Shown: one piece after another, positions 33,409 through 41,915 of the stretch
Position numbering within the stretch: the stretch's first letter is position 1
How the letters are laid out: the number at the start of each line of letters is the position of its first letter
From: Streptomyces griseochromogenes
Lineage (GTDB): Bacteria > Actinomycetota > Actinomycetes > Streptomycetales > Streptomycetaceae
NCBI RefSeq assembly: GCF_001542625.1
Contig: NZ_CP016279.1
Coordinates: 3,224,001 to 3,288,000 of the forward strand
Direction: 5' to 3'
DNA length: 64,000 nt
The notes under the pieces: generated by a model
The model's input: only the letters and a program-made list of their open reading frames with translations
Told to the model about the DNA's origin: nothing
The model's database searches: none
Program-made: the position numbers and the translations under genes

Positions 33409-34242
33409 ATGAAGATCCTCATCAGTGCGGACATGGAGGGCGCGACCGGCGTCACCTGGCCGGGCGATGTGCTGCCGGGGACGCCGCAGTGGGAGCGCTG
33501 CCGGTCGATGTTCACCTCGGACGTCAACGCGGCCGCGGAGGGCTTCTTCGACGGCGGCGCCGACCAGGTGCTGGTCAACGAGGCCCACTGGACCATGCGC
33601 AACCTGCTGCTGGAGCGGCTCGACGAGCGGGTGGAGATGCTCACCGGGCGGCACAAGGCGCTGTCCATGGTGGAGGGCGTCCAGTACGGCGACGCGGACG
33701 GCATCGCGTTCGTCGGCTACCACGCGGGCGCCGGCATGGAGGGCGTCCTCGCGCACACCTACCTCGCCAACCAGATCACCGGGGTGTGGGTGAACGACGT
33801 CCGCGCCAGCGAGGGTCTGCTCAACGCGCACGTCGTCGCCGAGTACGGCGTACCCGTCGTGCTCGTCACCGGCGACGACGTGGCCTGCGAGGACGCCCTC
33901 GGGTACGCGCCCGGGGCACTGAAGGTCGCGGTCAAGGACCATGTGTCGCGGTACGCGGCGGTGTGCCGCACCCCGGCCCGGACCGCGGCCGACATCCGCT
34001 CCGCCGCCAAGGAGGCCGCCCGGCTCGCGGTCCGGCACGAGCCCGTGCACGGCGGCCCGTTCACCGTCGCCGTCGAGGTCGACGCCGAGCACCTGGCGAT
34101 GGCCGCGACCGTCGTCCCGGGCGTCGCCCGCATCGGCGAGCGGAAGGTGGCGTACACCAGCGACACCATGTACGACGGGATCCGTACCTTCAAGGCGGTC
34201 ACCACGATCGTCTCGGCCGCGGTGGAGGAGCAGTATGGCTGA
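33409..34242 (+). CDS. M55-family D-aminopeptidase (DppA-like)
   Basis: A 277-residue zinc peptidase that cleaves D-amino-acid peptides such as D-Ala-D-Ala. The N-terminal ISADMEGATGV supplies the Asp/Glu zinc ligands. Other blocks are NEAHWTMRN, FVGYHAGAG, LAHTYLANQITGV (catalytic His region) and NDVRASEGLLNA. It is the first of four genes joined by overlapping or nearly overlapping codons; the downstream ATG 34235 lies inside this frame. Together with an S66 carboxypeptidase, it points to salvage of cell-wall peptides. Cytoplasmic; no signal peptide. Confidence 0.92.
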   Translation: MKILISADMEGATGVTWPGDVLPGTPQWERCRSMFTSDVNAAAEGFFDGGADQVLVNEAHWTMRNLLLERLDERVEMLTGRHKALSMVEGVQYGDADGIAFVGYHAGAGMEGVLAHTYLANQITGVWVNDVRASEGLLNAHVVAEYGVPVVLVTGDDVACEDALGYAPGALKVAVKDHVSRYAAVCRTPARTAADIRSAAKEAARLAVRHEPVHGGPFTVAVEVDAEHLAMAATVVPGVARIGERKVAYTSDTMYDGIRTFKAVTTIVSAAVEEQYG

Positions 34243-35539
34243 CGAGCAGGCCCTGGACGAGGTGGTCGAGTTCACCTCCGATCTGATCCGGATCGACACC
34301 ACCAATCGGGGCGGCGGCGACTGCCGAGAGCGGCCCGCCGCCGAGTACGCGGCCGAACGGCTGGCCGGGGCGGACCTTGAGCCGCTGCTGCTGGAGCGGA
34401 CGCCGGGGCGGACCAATGTCGTCGCCCGGATCGAGGGCACCGACCCGTCCGCCCCCGCGCTGCTGGTGCACGGTCACCTCGACGTGGTGCCGGCCGAGGC
34501 CGCCGACTGGAGCGTGCACCCGTTCTCGGGCGAGGTCCGGGACGGTGTGGTGTGGGGGCGGGGCGCCGTCGACATGAAGAACATGGACGCGATGATCCTG
34601 GCGGTCGTCAGGGCCTGGGCCCGGCAGGGCGTGCGGCCCCGCCGCGACCTGGTCATCGCGTTCACCGCCGACGAGGAGGCCAGCGCCGAGGACGGCTCCG
34701 GGTTTCTCGCCGACCGCCATCCGGAGCTCTTCGAGGGCTGCACGGAGGGCATCGGCGAGGCCGGTGCGTTCACCTTCCACGACGGCGCCGGGCGGCAGAT
34801 CTACCCGATCGCCGCGGGGGAGCGAGGCACCGGCTGGCTGAAACTCACCGCACGCGGTCGGGCCGGCCACGGCTCGAAGACGAACAAGGACAACGCGGTG
34901 ACACGGCTCGCCGCCGCCGTCACGCGCATCGGCGGGTACGAGTGGCCGCTCAGGCTCACCCCGACCGTACGGGCCGCCCTCGCCGAGCTCGCCGCCCTCT
35001 ACGGCATCGACGCGGACTTCGGGGAGCCGGAGCGGCTGCTGCAGAAGCTCGGTCCGGCCGCACAGCTGGTCGAGGCGACCCTGCGCAACAGCGCCAACCC
35101 CACCATGCTGGAGGCCGGTTACAAGGTCAACGTCATCCCTGGCGAGGCGGTCGCCTTCGTGGACGGGCGCTATCTGCCGGGCGGCGAGGAGGAGTTCCGC
35201 ACCACCCTCGACCGGCTCACCGGTCCGGACGTGCACTGGGAGTTCCACCACCGGGAGGTCGCCCTGGAGGCGCCCGTGGACTCGCGGATCTTCGCCGGGA
35301 TGCGGGCGGCCGTCGAGGAGTTCGCCCCGGAGGGGCATGTGGTGCCGTACTGCATGCCGGGCGGCACCGACGCCAAGCAGTTCTCGCGGCTCGGGATCAC
35401 CGGCTACGGCTTCGCGCCGCTGAGGCTCCCCGAGGGCTTCGACTACCAGGCGATGTTCCACGGCGTCGACGAGCGCGTGCCCGTCGAGGCGCTGCACTTC
35501 GGCGTCCGTGTCCTCGACCGCTTCCTGCGGACGGCGTAG
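34235..35539 (+). CDS. M20/M25/M40-family metallopeptidase
   Basis: A 434-residue di-zinc hydrolase of the ArgE/DapE/CPG2 type. Zinc ligands are visible in LLVHGHLDVVP (His and Asp), WGRGAVDMKN (bridging Asp), FTADEEASAEDG (catalytic base plus ligand Glu) and MPGGTDAKQFSRLG with a following His. It likely cleaves dipeptides or N-acyl amino acids. ATG 34235 overlaps the M55 gene by 8 bp, so translation is coupled. Length is typical and no secretion signal is seen. Confidence 0.92.
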   Translation: MADEQALDEVVEFTSDLIRIDTTNRGGGDCRERPAAEYAAERLAGADLEPLLLERTPGRTNVVARIEGTDPSAPALLVHGHLDVVPAEAADWSVHPFSGEVRDGVVWGRGAVDMKNMDAMILAVVRAWARQGVRPRRDLVIAFTADEEASAEDGSGFLADRHPELFEGCTEGIGEAGAFTFHDGAGRQIYPIAAGERGTGWLKLTARGRAGHGSKTNKDNAVTRLAAAVTRIGGYEWPLRLTPTVRAALAELAALYGIDADFGEPERLLQKLGPAAQLVEATLRNSANPTMLEAGYKVNVIPGEAVAFVDGRYLPGGEEEFRTTLDRLTGPDVHWEFHHREVALEAPVDSRIFAGMRAAVEEFAPEGHVVPYCMPGGTDAKQFSRLGITGYGFAPLRLPEGFDYQAMFHGVDERVPVEALHFGVRVLDRFLRTA

Positions 35540-35555
35540 GCGAAGGGGGGAGGCG

Positions 35556-37511
35556 ATGCTGAGGTCGGCGTACGGCTCCTGGCCCTCGCCCATCGACGCG
35601 GCGCTGGCCGCCGCCCACGACGGGCAGCCGGAGTGGGTGGGGTTCGTGGGGGACGAGGTCTGGTGGACCGAGCCCCGGCCCGCCGAAGGCGGGCGCCGGG
35701 CGCTGGTGCGCCGCGGCACGGACGGCGGCGAGCGGACGGTGCTGCCCGCGCCGTGGAACGTACGCAGCCGGGTCATCGAGTACGGGGGCCGGCCCTGGAC
35801 CGGGGTGGTGCGCGACGGTGTCCCCCTGGTCGTGTTCACGCACTTTGCCGACCAGCGGCTGTACCGGTACGAGCCCGGCGGCGAGCCGCGCCCGCTGACG
35901 CCCCTGTCCCCGGTGGGCGGCGGGCTGCGCTGGGCGGAACCGCGGGTGGACCTCGCCCGGGGTGAAGTGTGGTGCGTCCTGGAGGAGTTCACCGGGGACG
36001 GCCCAGGTGACGTGCGGCGTGTCCTTGCGGCCGTACCGCTGGACGAATCGGCCGCCGACGACCGGGCCGCCGTACGCGAACTCACCGACGACCGGCACCG
36101 GTTCGTCACGGGACCCCGGCTCTCGCCCGACGGCCGCCGGGCCGCCTGGCTCGCCTGGGATCATCCGCGGATGCCGTGGGAGGGCACGGAACTGCTCGTC
36201 GGTGACATCGGCGACGACGGTCTGCTGCACGCGGTCACGACGGCCGCGGGCGGTCCGCGGGAGGCCGTCGCCCAGGCGGAGTGGTCCGCGGACGGCCGTC
36301 TGCTGTACGCGAGCGACCGCAGCGGCTGGTGGAACCTGTACCGGGACGGTATCCCGCTGTGCCCGCGCGAGGAGGAGTTCGCCGGGCCGCTGTGGAAGCT
36401 GGGCCTGCGCTGGTTCGCGCCGCTGGCGGGCGGACTGATCGCGGTCGTGCACGGCCGGGGGCCGACCGTACTCGGGATACTGGACCCGGAAACGGGCGAG
36501 GTCGTCGACGCCGCGGGACCGTGGACCGAGTTCGCGCCCAGCCTCGCGGCACACGGGTCACGGATCGTCGCGGTCGGCGCCGGCCCGCGCACCGCGTACG
36601 AAGTGGTCGAACTGGACATCCGCAGCGGCCGCGCCCGGGCGATCGGTGCCCGGCACCGCGACCCCGTCGACCCGGCGTACTACCCCGAGCCGCAGATCCG
36701 CACCTTCACGGGCCCCGCGGGTCGCGAGGTGCACGCCCACGTCTACCCGCCGCACCACCCCGGCCACGCCGCCCCGGGCGAGGAGCTGCCGCCCTTCGTC
36801 ATCTGGGCGCACGGCGGGCCCACCAGCAGGGTGCCGCTCGTGCTGGACCTCGCGATCGCCTACTTCACCTCGCGCGGCATCGGGGTCGCCGAGGTCAACT
36901 ACGGCGGGTCCACCGGATACGGCCGCGCCTACCGCGAGCGGCTGCGCGAACAGTGGGGCGTGGTCGACGTCGAGGACTGCGCGGCCGTCGCCCTCGCGCT
37001 CGCCGACGAGGGCATCGCCGACCGCGGGCGGCTCGCGATCCGCGGTGGCAGCGCGGGCGGCTGGACCACCGCCGCCTCGCTGACCACCACCGACGTCTAC
37101 GCCTGCGGCACGATCAGCTATCCGGTCCTCGACCTCACCACCTGGGGCGCGGGGGAGACCCACGACTTCGAGTCGCGCTACCTGGAGTCGCTGATCGGCC
37201 CGCTCGCCGAGGTGCCCGCGCGGTACGCCCAGCGCTCGCCCACGGCGCACGCGGACCGGCTCGGCGTGCCCTTCCTGCTGCTCCAGGGCCTGGACGACGT
37301 GATCTGCCCGCCCGCGCAGTGCGCACGGTTCCTCGCCCGGATCGACGGCCGGGGCGTGCCGCACGCCTACCTCACCTTCGCGGGGGAGGGGCACGGCTTC
37401 CGGCGGGCCGAGACCATGGTCCGGGCCCTGGAGGCCGAGCTGTCCCTGTACGCTCAGGTGTTCGGGCTGAACCCGGTGCCCCCCGTCCCGAAGCTGGAGC
37501 TGGATCCGTGA
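35556..37511 (+). CDS. S9-family (prolyl oligopeptidase-type) peptidase
   Basis: A 651-residue serine peptidase. The N-terminal part is a beta-propeller of repeated Trp/Gly-rich strands (for example GPRLSPDGRRAAWLAWDHP and AEWSADGRLLYASDRSGWWN). The C-terminal alpha/beta-hydrolase domain has WAHGGPTSRV, NYGGSTGYGRAYRERL, the nucleophile in IRGGSAGGWTTA, the Asp in LLQGLDDVICPP and the His in GEGHGF. GGGGGGAGG precedes ATG 35556, 16 bp after the M20 stop. Its stop overlaps the next start as GTGA. Confidence 0.93.
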   Translation: MLRSAYGSWPSPIDAALAAAHDGQPEWVGFVGDEVWWTEPRPAEGGRRALVRRGTDGGERTVLPAPWNVRSRVIEYGGRPWTGVVRDGVPLVVFTHFADQRLYRYEPGGEPRPLTPLSPVGGGLRWAEPRVDLARGEVWCVLEEFTGDGPGDVRRVLAAVPLDESAADDRAAVRELTDDRHRFVTGPRLSPDGRRAAWLAWDHPRMPWEGTELLVGDIGDDGLLHAVTTAAGGPREAVAQAEWSADGRLLYASDRSGWWNLYRDGIPLCPREEEFAGPLWKLGLRWFAPLAGGLIAVVHGRGPTVLGILDPETGEVVDAAGPWTEFAPSLAAHGSRIVAVGAGPRTAYEVVELDIRSGRARAIGARHRDPVDPAYYPEPQIRTFTGPAGREVHAHVYPPHHPGHAAPGEELPPFVIWAHGGPTSRVPLVLDLAIAYFTSRGIGVAEVNYGGSTGYGRAYRERLREQWGVVDVEDCAAVALALADEGIADRGRLAIRGGSAGGWTTAASLTTTDVYACGTISYPVLDLTTWGAGETHDFESRYLESLIGPLAEVPARYAQRSPTAHADRLGVPFLLLQGLDDVICPPAQCARFLARIDGRGVPHAYLTFAGEGHGFRRAETMVRALEAELSLYAQVFGLNPVPPVPKLELDP

Positions 37512-38431
37512 AGGAACTCGTGCGGCCGGCCCGCCTGGCCCCCGGCGCCCGGGTGGCCGTCGTCGCCCCCAGCGGGCCGGTGCCCGAGGCGCGGCTGCAG
37601 GCGGGGCTCGACGTGCTGCGCGGCTGGGACCTCGACCCGGTGGTCGCACCCCATGTGCTGGACCGGCACGGCGAGTTCGACTACCTGGCGGGCGCGGACG
37701 CCGGCCGCGCCGCCGACCTCCAGAACGCCTGGTGCGACCCGGCGGTGGACGCGGTCCTGTGCGCCCGCGGCGGCTACGGCGTGCAACGGATGATCGACCT
37801 GCTCGACTGGGAGGCGATGCGGGCGGCCGGGCCGAAGGTGTTCGTCGGCTTCAGCGACATCACCGTCCTGCACGAGGCCTTCGCCACCCGCCTGGGGCTC
37901 GCCACCCTGTACGGGCCGATGGCGGCCGGCATCGACCTCATCAAGAGCGAGCGGGCGCAGGAGCACCTGAGGGCCACGCTCTTCGCCCCGGAGACCGTCC
38001 GCACCCTCGCCTCCGGCGCCACCGCCCTCGTCCCCGGCCGGGCCCGCGGCGTGACCCTGGGCGGCTGTCTGTGCCTGCTGGCCGCGGAGCGCGGCGCCCC
38101 GTACGCCCGTCCCTCGGCGCGCGGCGGCCTGCTGTGCCTGGAGGACGTGGGCGAGGAGGCGTACCGACTGGACCGCTACCTCACCCAGCTGCTCCGCGCG
38201 GGCTGGCTGGAGGGGGTGCGCGGGGTGCTGCTCGGCTCCTGGGAGAGCTGCGATCCCTACGACCGGGTGCGGCCCGTGCTGGCCGACCGCCTCGGTGCGC
38301 TCGGCGTGCCGGTCGTCGAGGAGTTCGGATTCGGGCACTGCGAGGGAGCGTTGACCGTGCCCTTCGGTGTCGCGGCCGAACTCGACGCGGACGCGGGTAC
38401 GTTGACCCTGGACGAGCCCGCCCTGCGCTGA
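37508..38431 (+). CDS. S66-family LD-carboxypeptidase (LdcA-like)
   Basis: A 307-residue peptidase that removes the terminal D-Ala of murein tetrapeptides during cell-wall recycling. PGARVAVVAPSGPV, CARGGYGVQRMIDLLDW, FVGFSDITVLHEAF with the Ser nucleophile, YGPMAAG, LCLEDVGEEAYRLDRYLTQL (Glu) and FGHCEGALTVPFGV (His) give the full triad. GTG 37508 overlaps the S9 stop by 4 bp. It closes the M55-M20-S9-S66 operon, strengthening a muropeptide or D-amino-acid peptide salvage role. Confidence 0.93.
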   Translation: MKELVRPARLAPGARVAVVAPSGPVPEARLQAGLDVLRGWDLDPVVAPHVLDRHGEFDYLAGADAGRAADLQNAWCDPAVDAVLCARGGYGVQRMIDLLDWEAMRAAGPKVFVGFSDITVLHEAFATRLGLATLYGPMAAGIDLIKSERAQEHLRATLFAPETVRTLASGATALVPGRARGVTLGGCLCLLAAERGAPYARPSARGGLLCLEDVGEEAYRLDRYLTQLLRAGWLEGVRGVLLGSWESCDPYDRVRPVLADRLGALGVPVVEEFGFGHCEGALTVPFGVAAELDADAGTLTLDEPALR

Positions 38432-38561
38432 CCCCTCCCGCTGAATCTCCGTCAAGGAGCCACACCGAGCCGCATCGGCCGTGACCCGACACGAGTCACA
38501 ACATGATGACCGCCCGCTACCTACTGGCCGCTCTTCGCGTTGCCTCAGTGTGGAGGTCTCC

Positions 38562-40337
38562 GTGTTCCGACGCGTGCCCGGATCCCGAGCCGCGCTCGCT
38601 CTCGCCCTGGGCGCCGCGCTCACCGTACCCCTCGCGCCGACCGCTCGCGCGGCCGCGACCGATCGATACACCGTCACCGCACTGAAGTTCACCGTCCAGG
38701 CCGGCGGTCGCAGCTGCGCGGTGGACGCCGACCTGTACCGCCCCGCGGGCGTGGACGGCTCCCACCCCGCACCCGCCGTGCTCGTCACGAACGGATTCGG
38801 CGGGAGCAAGTCCGACGCCGAGACCGGCGCCGTCGGCAAGGTCCTCGCCCAGCGCGGCTACGTCGCCCTGCTCTACTCCGGACTCGGCTTCGGCGGGTCC
38901 GGCTGCCTCATCTCGCTCGACGACCCGGACATCGACGGCAGGGCCGCCTCGCGGCTCATCGACTTCCTGGGCGGAAGGACGACCGCCGACGACGGGACCC
39001 GGGCCGACTTCGTCACCCTCGACTCCGCCGGCGACCCGCGCGTCGGCATGATCGGCGGTTCCTACGGAGGCGCGATCCAGCTGGCCACGGCCTCCGTCGA
39101 CCACCGGGTCGACGCGCTCGTGCCCATGCTCACGTGGCACGACCTGGCCTACTCGCTGGACCCGAACAACGCCACCGGGACCGTCCCGGGCGCGTTCAAG
39201 TGGCAGTGGACCAACGGCTTCTACCTCAGCGGCGAGAGCCAGCCGCTGACCGTGCCGAACCTCGACCCGTCCCGGATCAACTCCCTCACCTGCCTCCACT
39301 TCGCCACCAGGGCCTGTGCCATGGTGCACAGGCTCGACTCCGGCAGTTACCCGGCCGCCGAAACGGCCGAGTCGCTCGCCTACGCCCACAGCGTCTCCCC
39401 GGTCTCGTATCTCGACCGGGTCAAGGCGCCGACCCTGCTGGTCCAGGGGCAGGCCGACAGTCTCTTCAACCTCAACGAGGCGACGGCGACGTACGAGACG
39501 CTCAAGGCCCAGGGCACGACCACCAAGATGATCTGGCAGTCCTGGGGCCACAGCGGCGGCAAGACCGATCCGGCGGCCGGTGAACTCGACATCGCCCGGG
39601 GCAACCTGGAGACGAGCTATGTGGGCCGGCGGATCCTCGCCTGGTTCGACCGCTACCTCCGGGGGCACGAGGGCGTCGACACCGGACCCGCCTTCGCCTA
39701 CTACCGCGACTGGATCACCGACCCCGACAGCACCTACGCCACGGCGGACCGCCTTCCCGCCCTCACCGAGACGCTCTACCTCTCCGGTGACGGCAAACTC
39801 GTGGACAACCGCAAGAAGGTCGCCCTGGGCAGTCGTACCTACCGCAACTGGCCGGTCTCCACGAGTCATTCGGAGAACTCCGTCACGGGGATCCTCGGAG
39901 TGCCGGACCCCGCCCCGTACGACACCAGGGGCACCTACGCGGCCTGGACCAGCGAACCCCTCACCCGCACCACGGACGTCGTCGGCGCGCCCCGGGCCAC
40001 GCTCGAGGTCGTCTCGCCGGTGGCCGAGCGGACGCAGGACTCCGGCGACGCGGCCGACAAGCTCGTGCTGTTCGTCAAGCTGTACGACATCGCGCCCGAC
40101 GGCACCAGCACGCTGGTGCACCGGCTCGTCGCGCCGGTCCGCGTGCCCGACGTGACCCGGAGCTTCACCGTGACCCTACCGGGCATCGTGCACCGGTACC
40201 CGAAGGGGCACCGGCTGCGGTTCGTGATCGCGGCGAGCGACGACGCGTACTTCGGCAACCGGGGGATCAAGCCGGTCACCGTGGTCAGCGCGCCGGGGGA
40301 CACGGGGGTGCTGGAGCTGCCGGTGTCCGGCGGCTGA
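38562..40337 (+). CDS. Secreted CocE/NonD-family hydrolase (X-Pro dipeptidyl-peptidase type)
   Basis: A 591-residue exported serine hydrolase. Residues 1-33 form a signal peptide (RR, Ala/Leu-rich core, ARA-AAT cleavage area). The hydrolase domain has LVTNGFGGSKSD, the nucleophile in MIGGSYGGAIQLA, the Asp in LLVQGQADSLFN and the His in SWGHSGGK. A C-terminal jelly-roll (PDVTRSFTVTLPGIVHRYP, RLRFVIAASDDAYF) matches PepX_C. GTG 38562 is favoured by GGAGG 5 bp upstream. Likely substrates are proline-containing peptides or esters. Confidence 0.9.
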   Translation: MFRRVPGSRAALALALGAALTVPLAPTARAAATDRYTVTALKFTVQAGGRSCAVDADLYRPAGVDGSHPAPAVLVTNGFGGSKSDAETGAVGKVLAQRGYVALLYSGLGFGGSGCLISLDDPDIDGRAASRLIDFLGGRTTADDGTRADFVTLDSAGDPRVGMIGGSYGGAIQLATASVDHRVDALVPMLTWHDLAYSLDPNNATGTVPGAFKWQWTNGFYLSGESQPLTVPNLDPSRINSLTCLHFATRACAMVHRLDSGSYPAAETAESLAYAHSVSPVSYLDRVKAPTLLVQGQADSLFNLNEATATYETLKAQGTTTKMIWQSWGHSGGKTDPAAGELDIARGNLETSYVGRRILAWFDRYLRGHEGVDTGPAFAYYRDWITDPDSTYATADRLPALTETLYLSGDGKLVDNRKKVALGSRTYRNWPVSTSHSENSVTGILGVPDPAPYDTRGTYAAWTSEPLTRTTDVVGAPRATLEVVSPVAERTQDSGDAADKLVLFVKLYDIAPDGTSTLVHRLVAPVRVPDVTRSFTVTLPGIVHRYPKGHRLRFVIAASDDAYFGNRGIKPVTVVSAPGDTGVLELPVSGG

Positions 40338-40372
40338 GTCGGCCGAAGGACTGTGCCACGTAGGCTGACCGG

Positions 40373-40924
40373 ATGCCGACCACCGTATCCCGCTACCTGG
40401 CCGAAGGCCCCCGCGTGGGGATCCGTCACTTCACCCCGGAGGACGGACCGGAGTTCACCGCCCGGGCCAGGGAGAGCAAGGACCTGCACCGGCCGTGGCT
40501 GTTCCCGCCGGACACCGACGAGGGCTACGCCGCCTATGCCCGGCCGCTCATCGAGGACCCGACCCGGGCCGGGTTCCTCGTGTGCGAGAGGGACACCGGG
40601 GACATCGCCGGGTTCATCAACATCAACAACATCGTCCGGGGCGGCTTCCAGTGCGGTGCGCTCGGCTACGGCGCCTTCGCGCACGCGGCAGGGCGGGGGC
40701 TGATGCGCGAGGGGCTCGAGCTGGTGATCGGGTACGCGTTCGGGCCGTTGGGGCTGCACCGGCTGGAGATCAACGCCCAGCCCGCCAACGCCGCCTCCGT
40801 CGCGCTGGCACGGGGCGCCGGTTTCCGGCTGGAGGGCTTCTCGCCCGACATGATCTTCATCGACGGGGCCTGGCGGGACCACGAACGCTGGGCGCTGACC
40901 GTGGAGATGCGTTCCGGAGGCTGA
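40373..40924 (+). CDS. GNAT acetyltransferase, RimJ/RimL-like
   Basis: A 183-residue acetyltransferase of the ribosomal-protein type. Features are GPRVGIRHFTPEDGPEFTA, DIAGFININNIVRGGFQCGALG, AAGRGLMREGL for acetyl-CoA binding, and the RimJ-like LHRLEINAQPANAASVALARGAGF. It could acetylate a protein N-terminus or an antibiotic-like amine. It starts 35 bp after the hydrolase stop and is followed by the arginase-family gene 51 bp later. Confidence 0.9.
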   Translation: MPTTVSRYLAEGPRVGIRHFTPEDGPEFTARARESKDLHRPWLFPPDTDEGYAAYARPLIEDPTRAGFLVCERDTGDIAGFININNIVRGGFQCGALGYGAFAHAAGRGLMREGLELVIGYAFGPLGLHRLEINAQPANAASVALARGAGFRLEGFSPDMIFIDGAWRDHERWALTVEMRSGG

Positions 40925-40975
40925 TCGTTTCCCCCGGCCTTCCGATTGATCGTTTCATCGGTGAGGATGGACGGC

Positions 40976-41875
40976 ATGCGGACTCTCGTGGTGCTCGACG
41001 CCCCCTCCAACCTCGGCCTGCGCCCGCCCGCTCCGGGCACCGTACCCGGCTGCTACAAGCTGGCCGGCGCCCTGCGCGAGCAGCGCGTCCCGCAGAGACT
41101 GCGGGCACGGGAGGGCGGGGTGGTCGTACCCCCGCGCTACGACCTGGGCGACTGGCAGGAGGGCGACGGCGTCTTCAACGCCGCCGCGCTCGCCGCCTAC
41201 ACCGTCAAGCTCGCCGACCGCCTCGAACACCACGTCCGTGCCGGTGACTTCCCCGTCGTCCTCGGCGGCGACTGCTCCATCCAGCTCGGCGCCTCGCTCG
41301 CCCTGCGCCGCCTCGGCCGGTACGGGCTGGCCGCGATCGACGCCTCGCACGACTTCCGCCACACGGGCAACTCCGACCGGATCGGCGCGGCGGGCGGCGA
41401 GGAGGTCGCGCTGGCCACCGGGCGCGGGCAGCGGGACCTCACCGACCTGGAGGGGCTCGGGCCCTATCTGCGGGACGAGGACGTGCGGTTCTTCGGCATC
41501 CGCGACTGCTTCGAGGAGGACCGGGCCGAACTTGCCGCGCTGAAGATCCCCGTGGTCACCGTCGGGGACATCCGCGAGTGGGGCGCCGACGCCCTCGCCT
41601 GCGCCACCGCACAGACCTTCGAGGTGCCGGGCATCGACGGCTTCTGGGTGCACCTGGACGCCGACGTCCTCGACCCGTCCGTCATGCCCGCGGTCGACAG
41701 CCCCGACCCGGACGGCCTCCAGCCCGCCGAACTGGTCGAACTGCTGCGCCCGTTGCTCGCCTCCGAGCGCTGCGCGGGCTTCAACGTCACGATCTACGAC
41801 CCCGACCTCGACCCGGACGGCACTGCCGGAGCCCTGCTCGCCGACGTCATCGTGGACGCCTTTGCGCAATCCTGA
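40976..41875 (+). CDS. Arginase/ureohydrolase-family protein with altered metal-site residues
   Basis: A 299-residue arginase-fold protein. VVLGGDCSIQLGASLAL, AAIDASHDFRHTGNSDR and VHLDADVLDPSVMPA correspond to the three metal-binding segments, GGDHS, DAHxD and DxDxxDP. The third is intact. The first has Cys for His, which many actinobacterial members share. The second reads DASHD, so the usual His position holds Ser, with the His one residue later. Metal content and ureohydrolase activity are therefore uncertain. ATG 40976 has GAGG 9 bp upstream; ATG 40967 and TTG 40946 are alternatives. Confidence 0.82.
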   Translation: MRTLVVLDAPSNLGLRPPAPGTVPGCYKLAGALREQRVPQRLRAREGGVVVPPRYDLGDWQEGDGVFNAAALAAYTVKLADRLEHHVRAGDFPVVLGGDCSIQLGASLALRRLGRYGLAAIDASHDFRHTGNSDRIGAAGGEEVALATGRGQRDLTDLEGLGPYLRDEDVRFFGIRDCFEEDRAELAALKIPVVTVGDIREWGADALACATAQTFEVPGIDGFWVHLDADVLDPSVMPAVDSPDPDGLQPAELVELLRPLLASERCAGFNVTIYDPDLDPDGTAGALLADVIVDAFAQS

Positions 41876-41915
41876 CCGGCAGCGCCCCTGGCCGACTCAC
41901 CGCGCGCCGGGTTCC

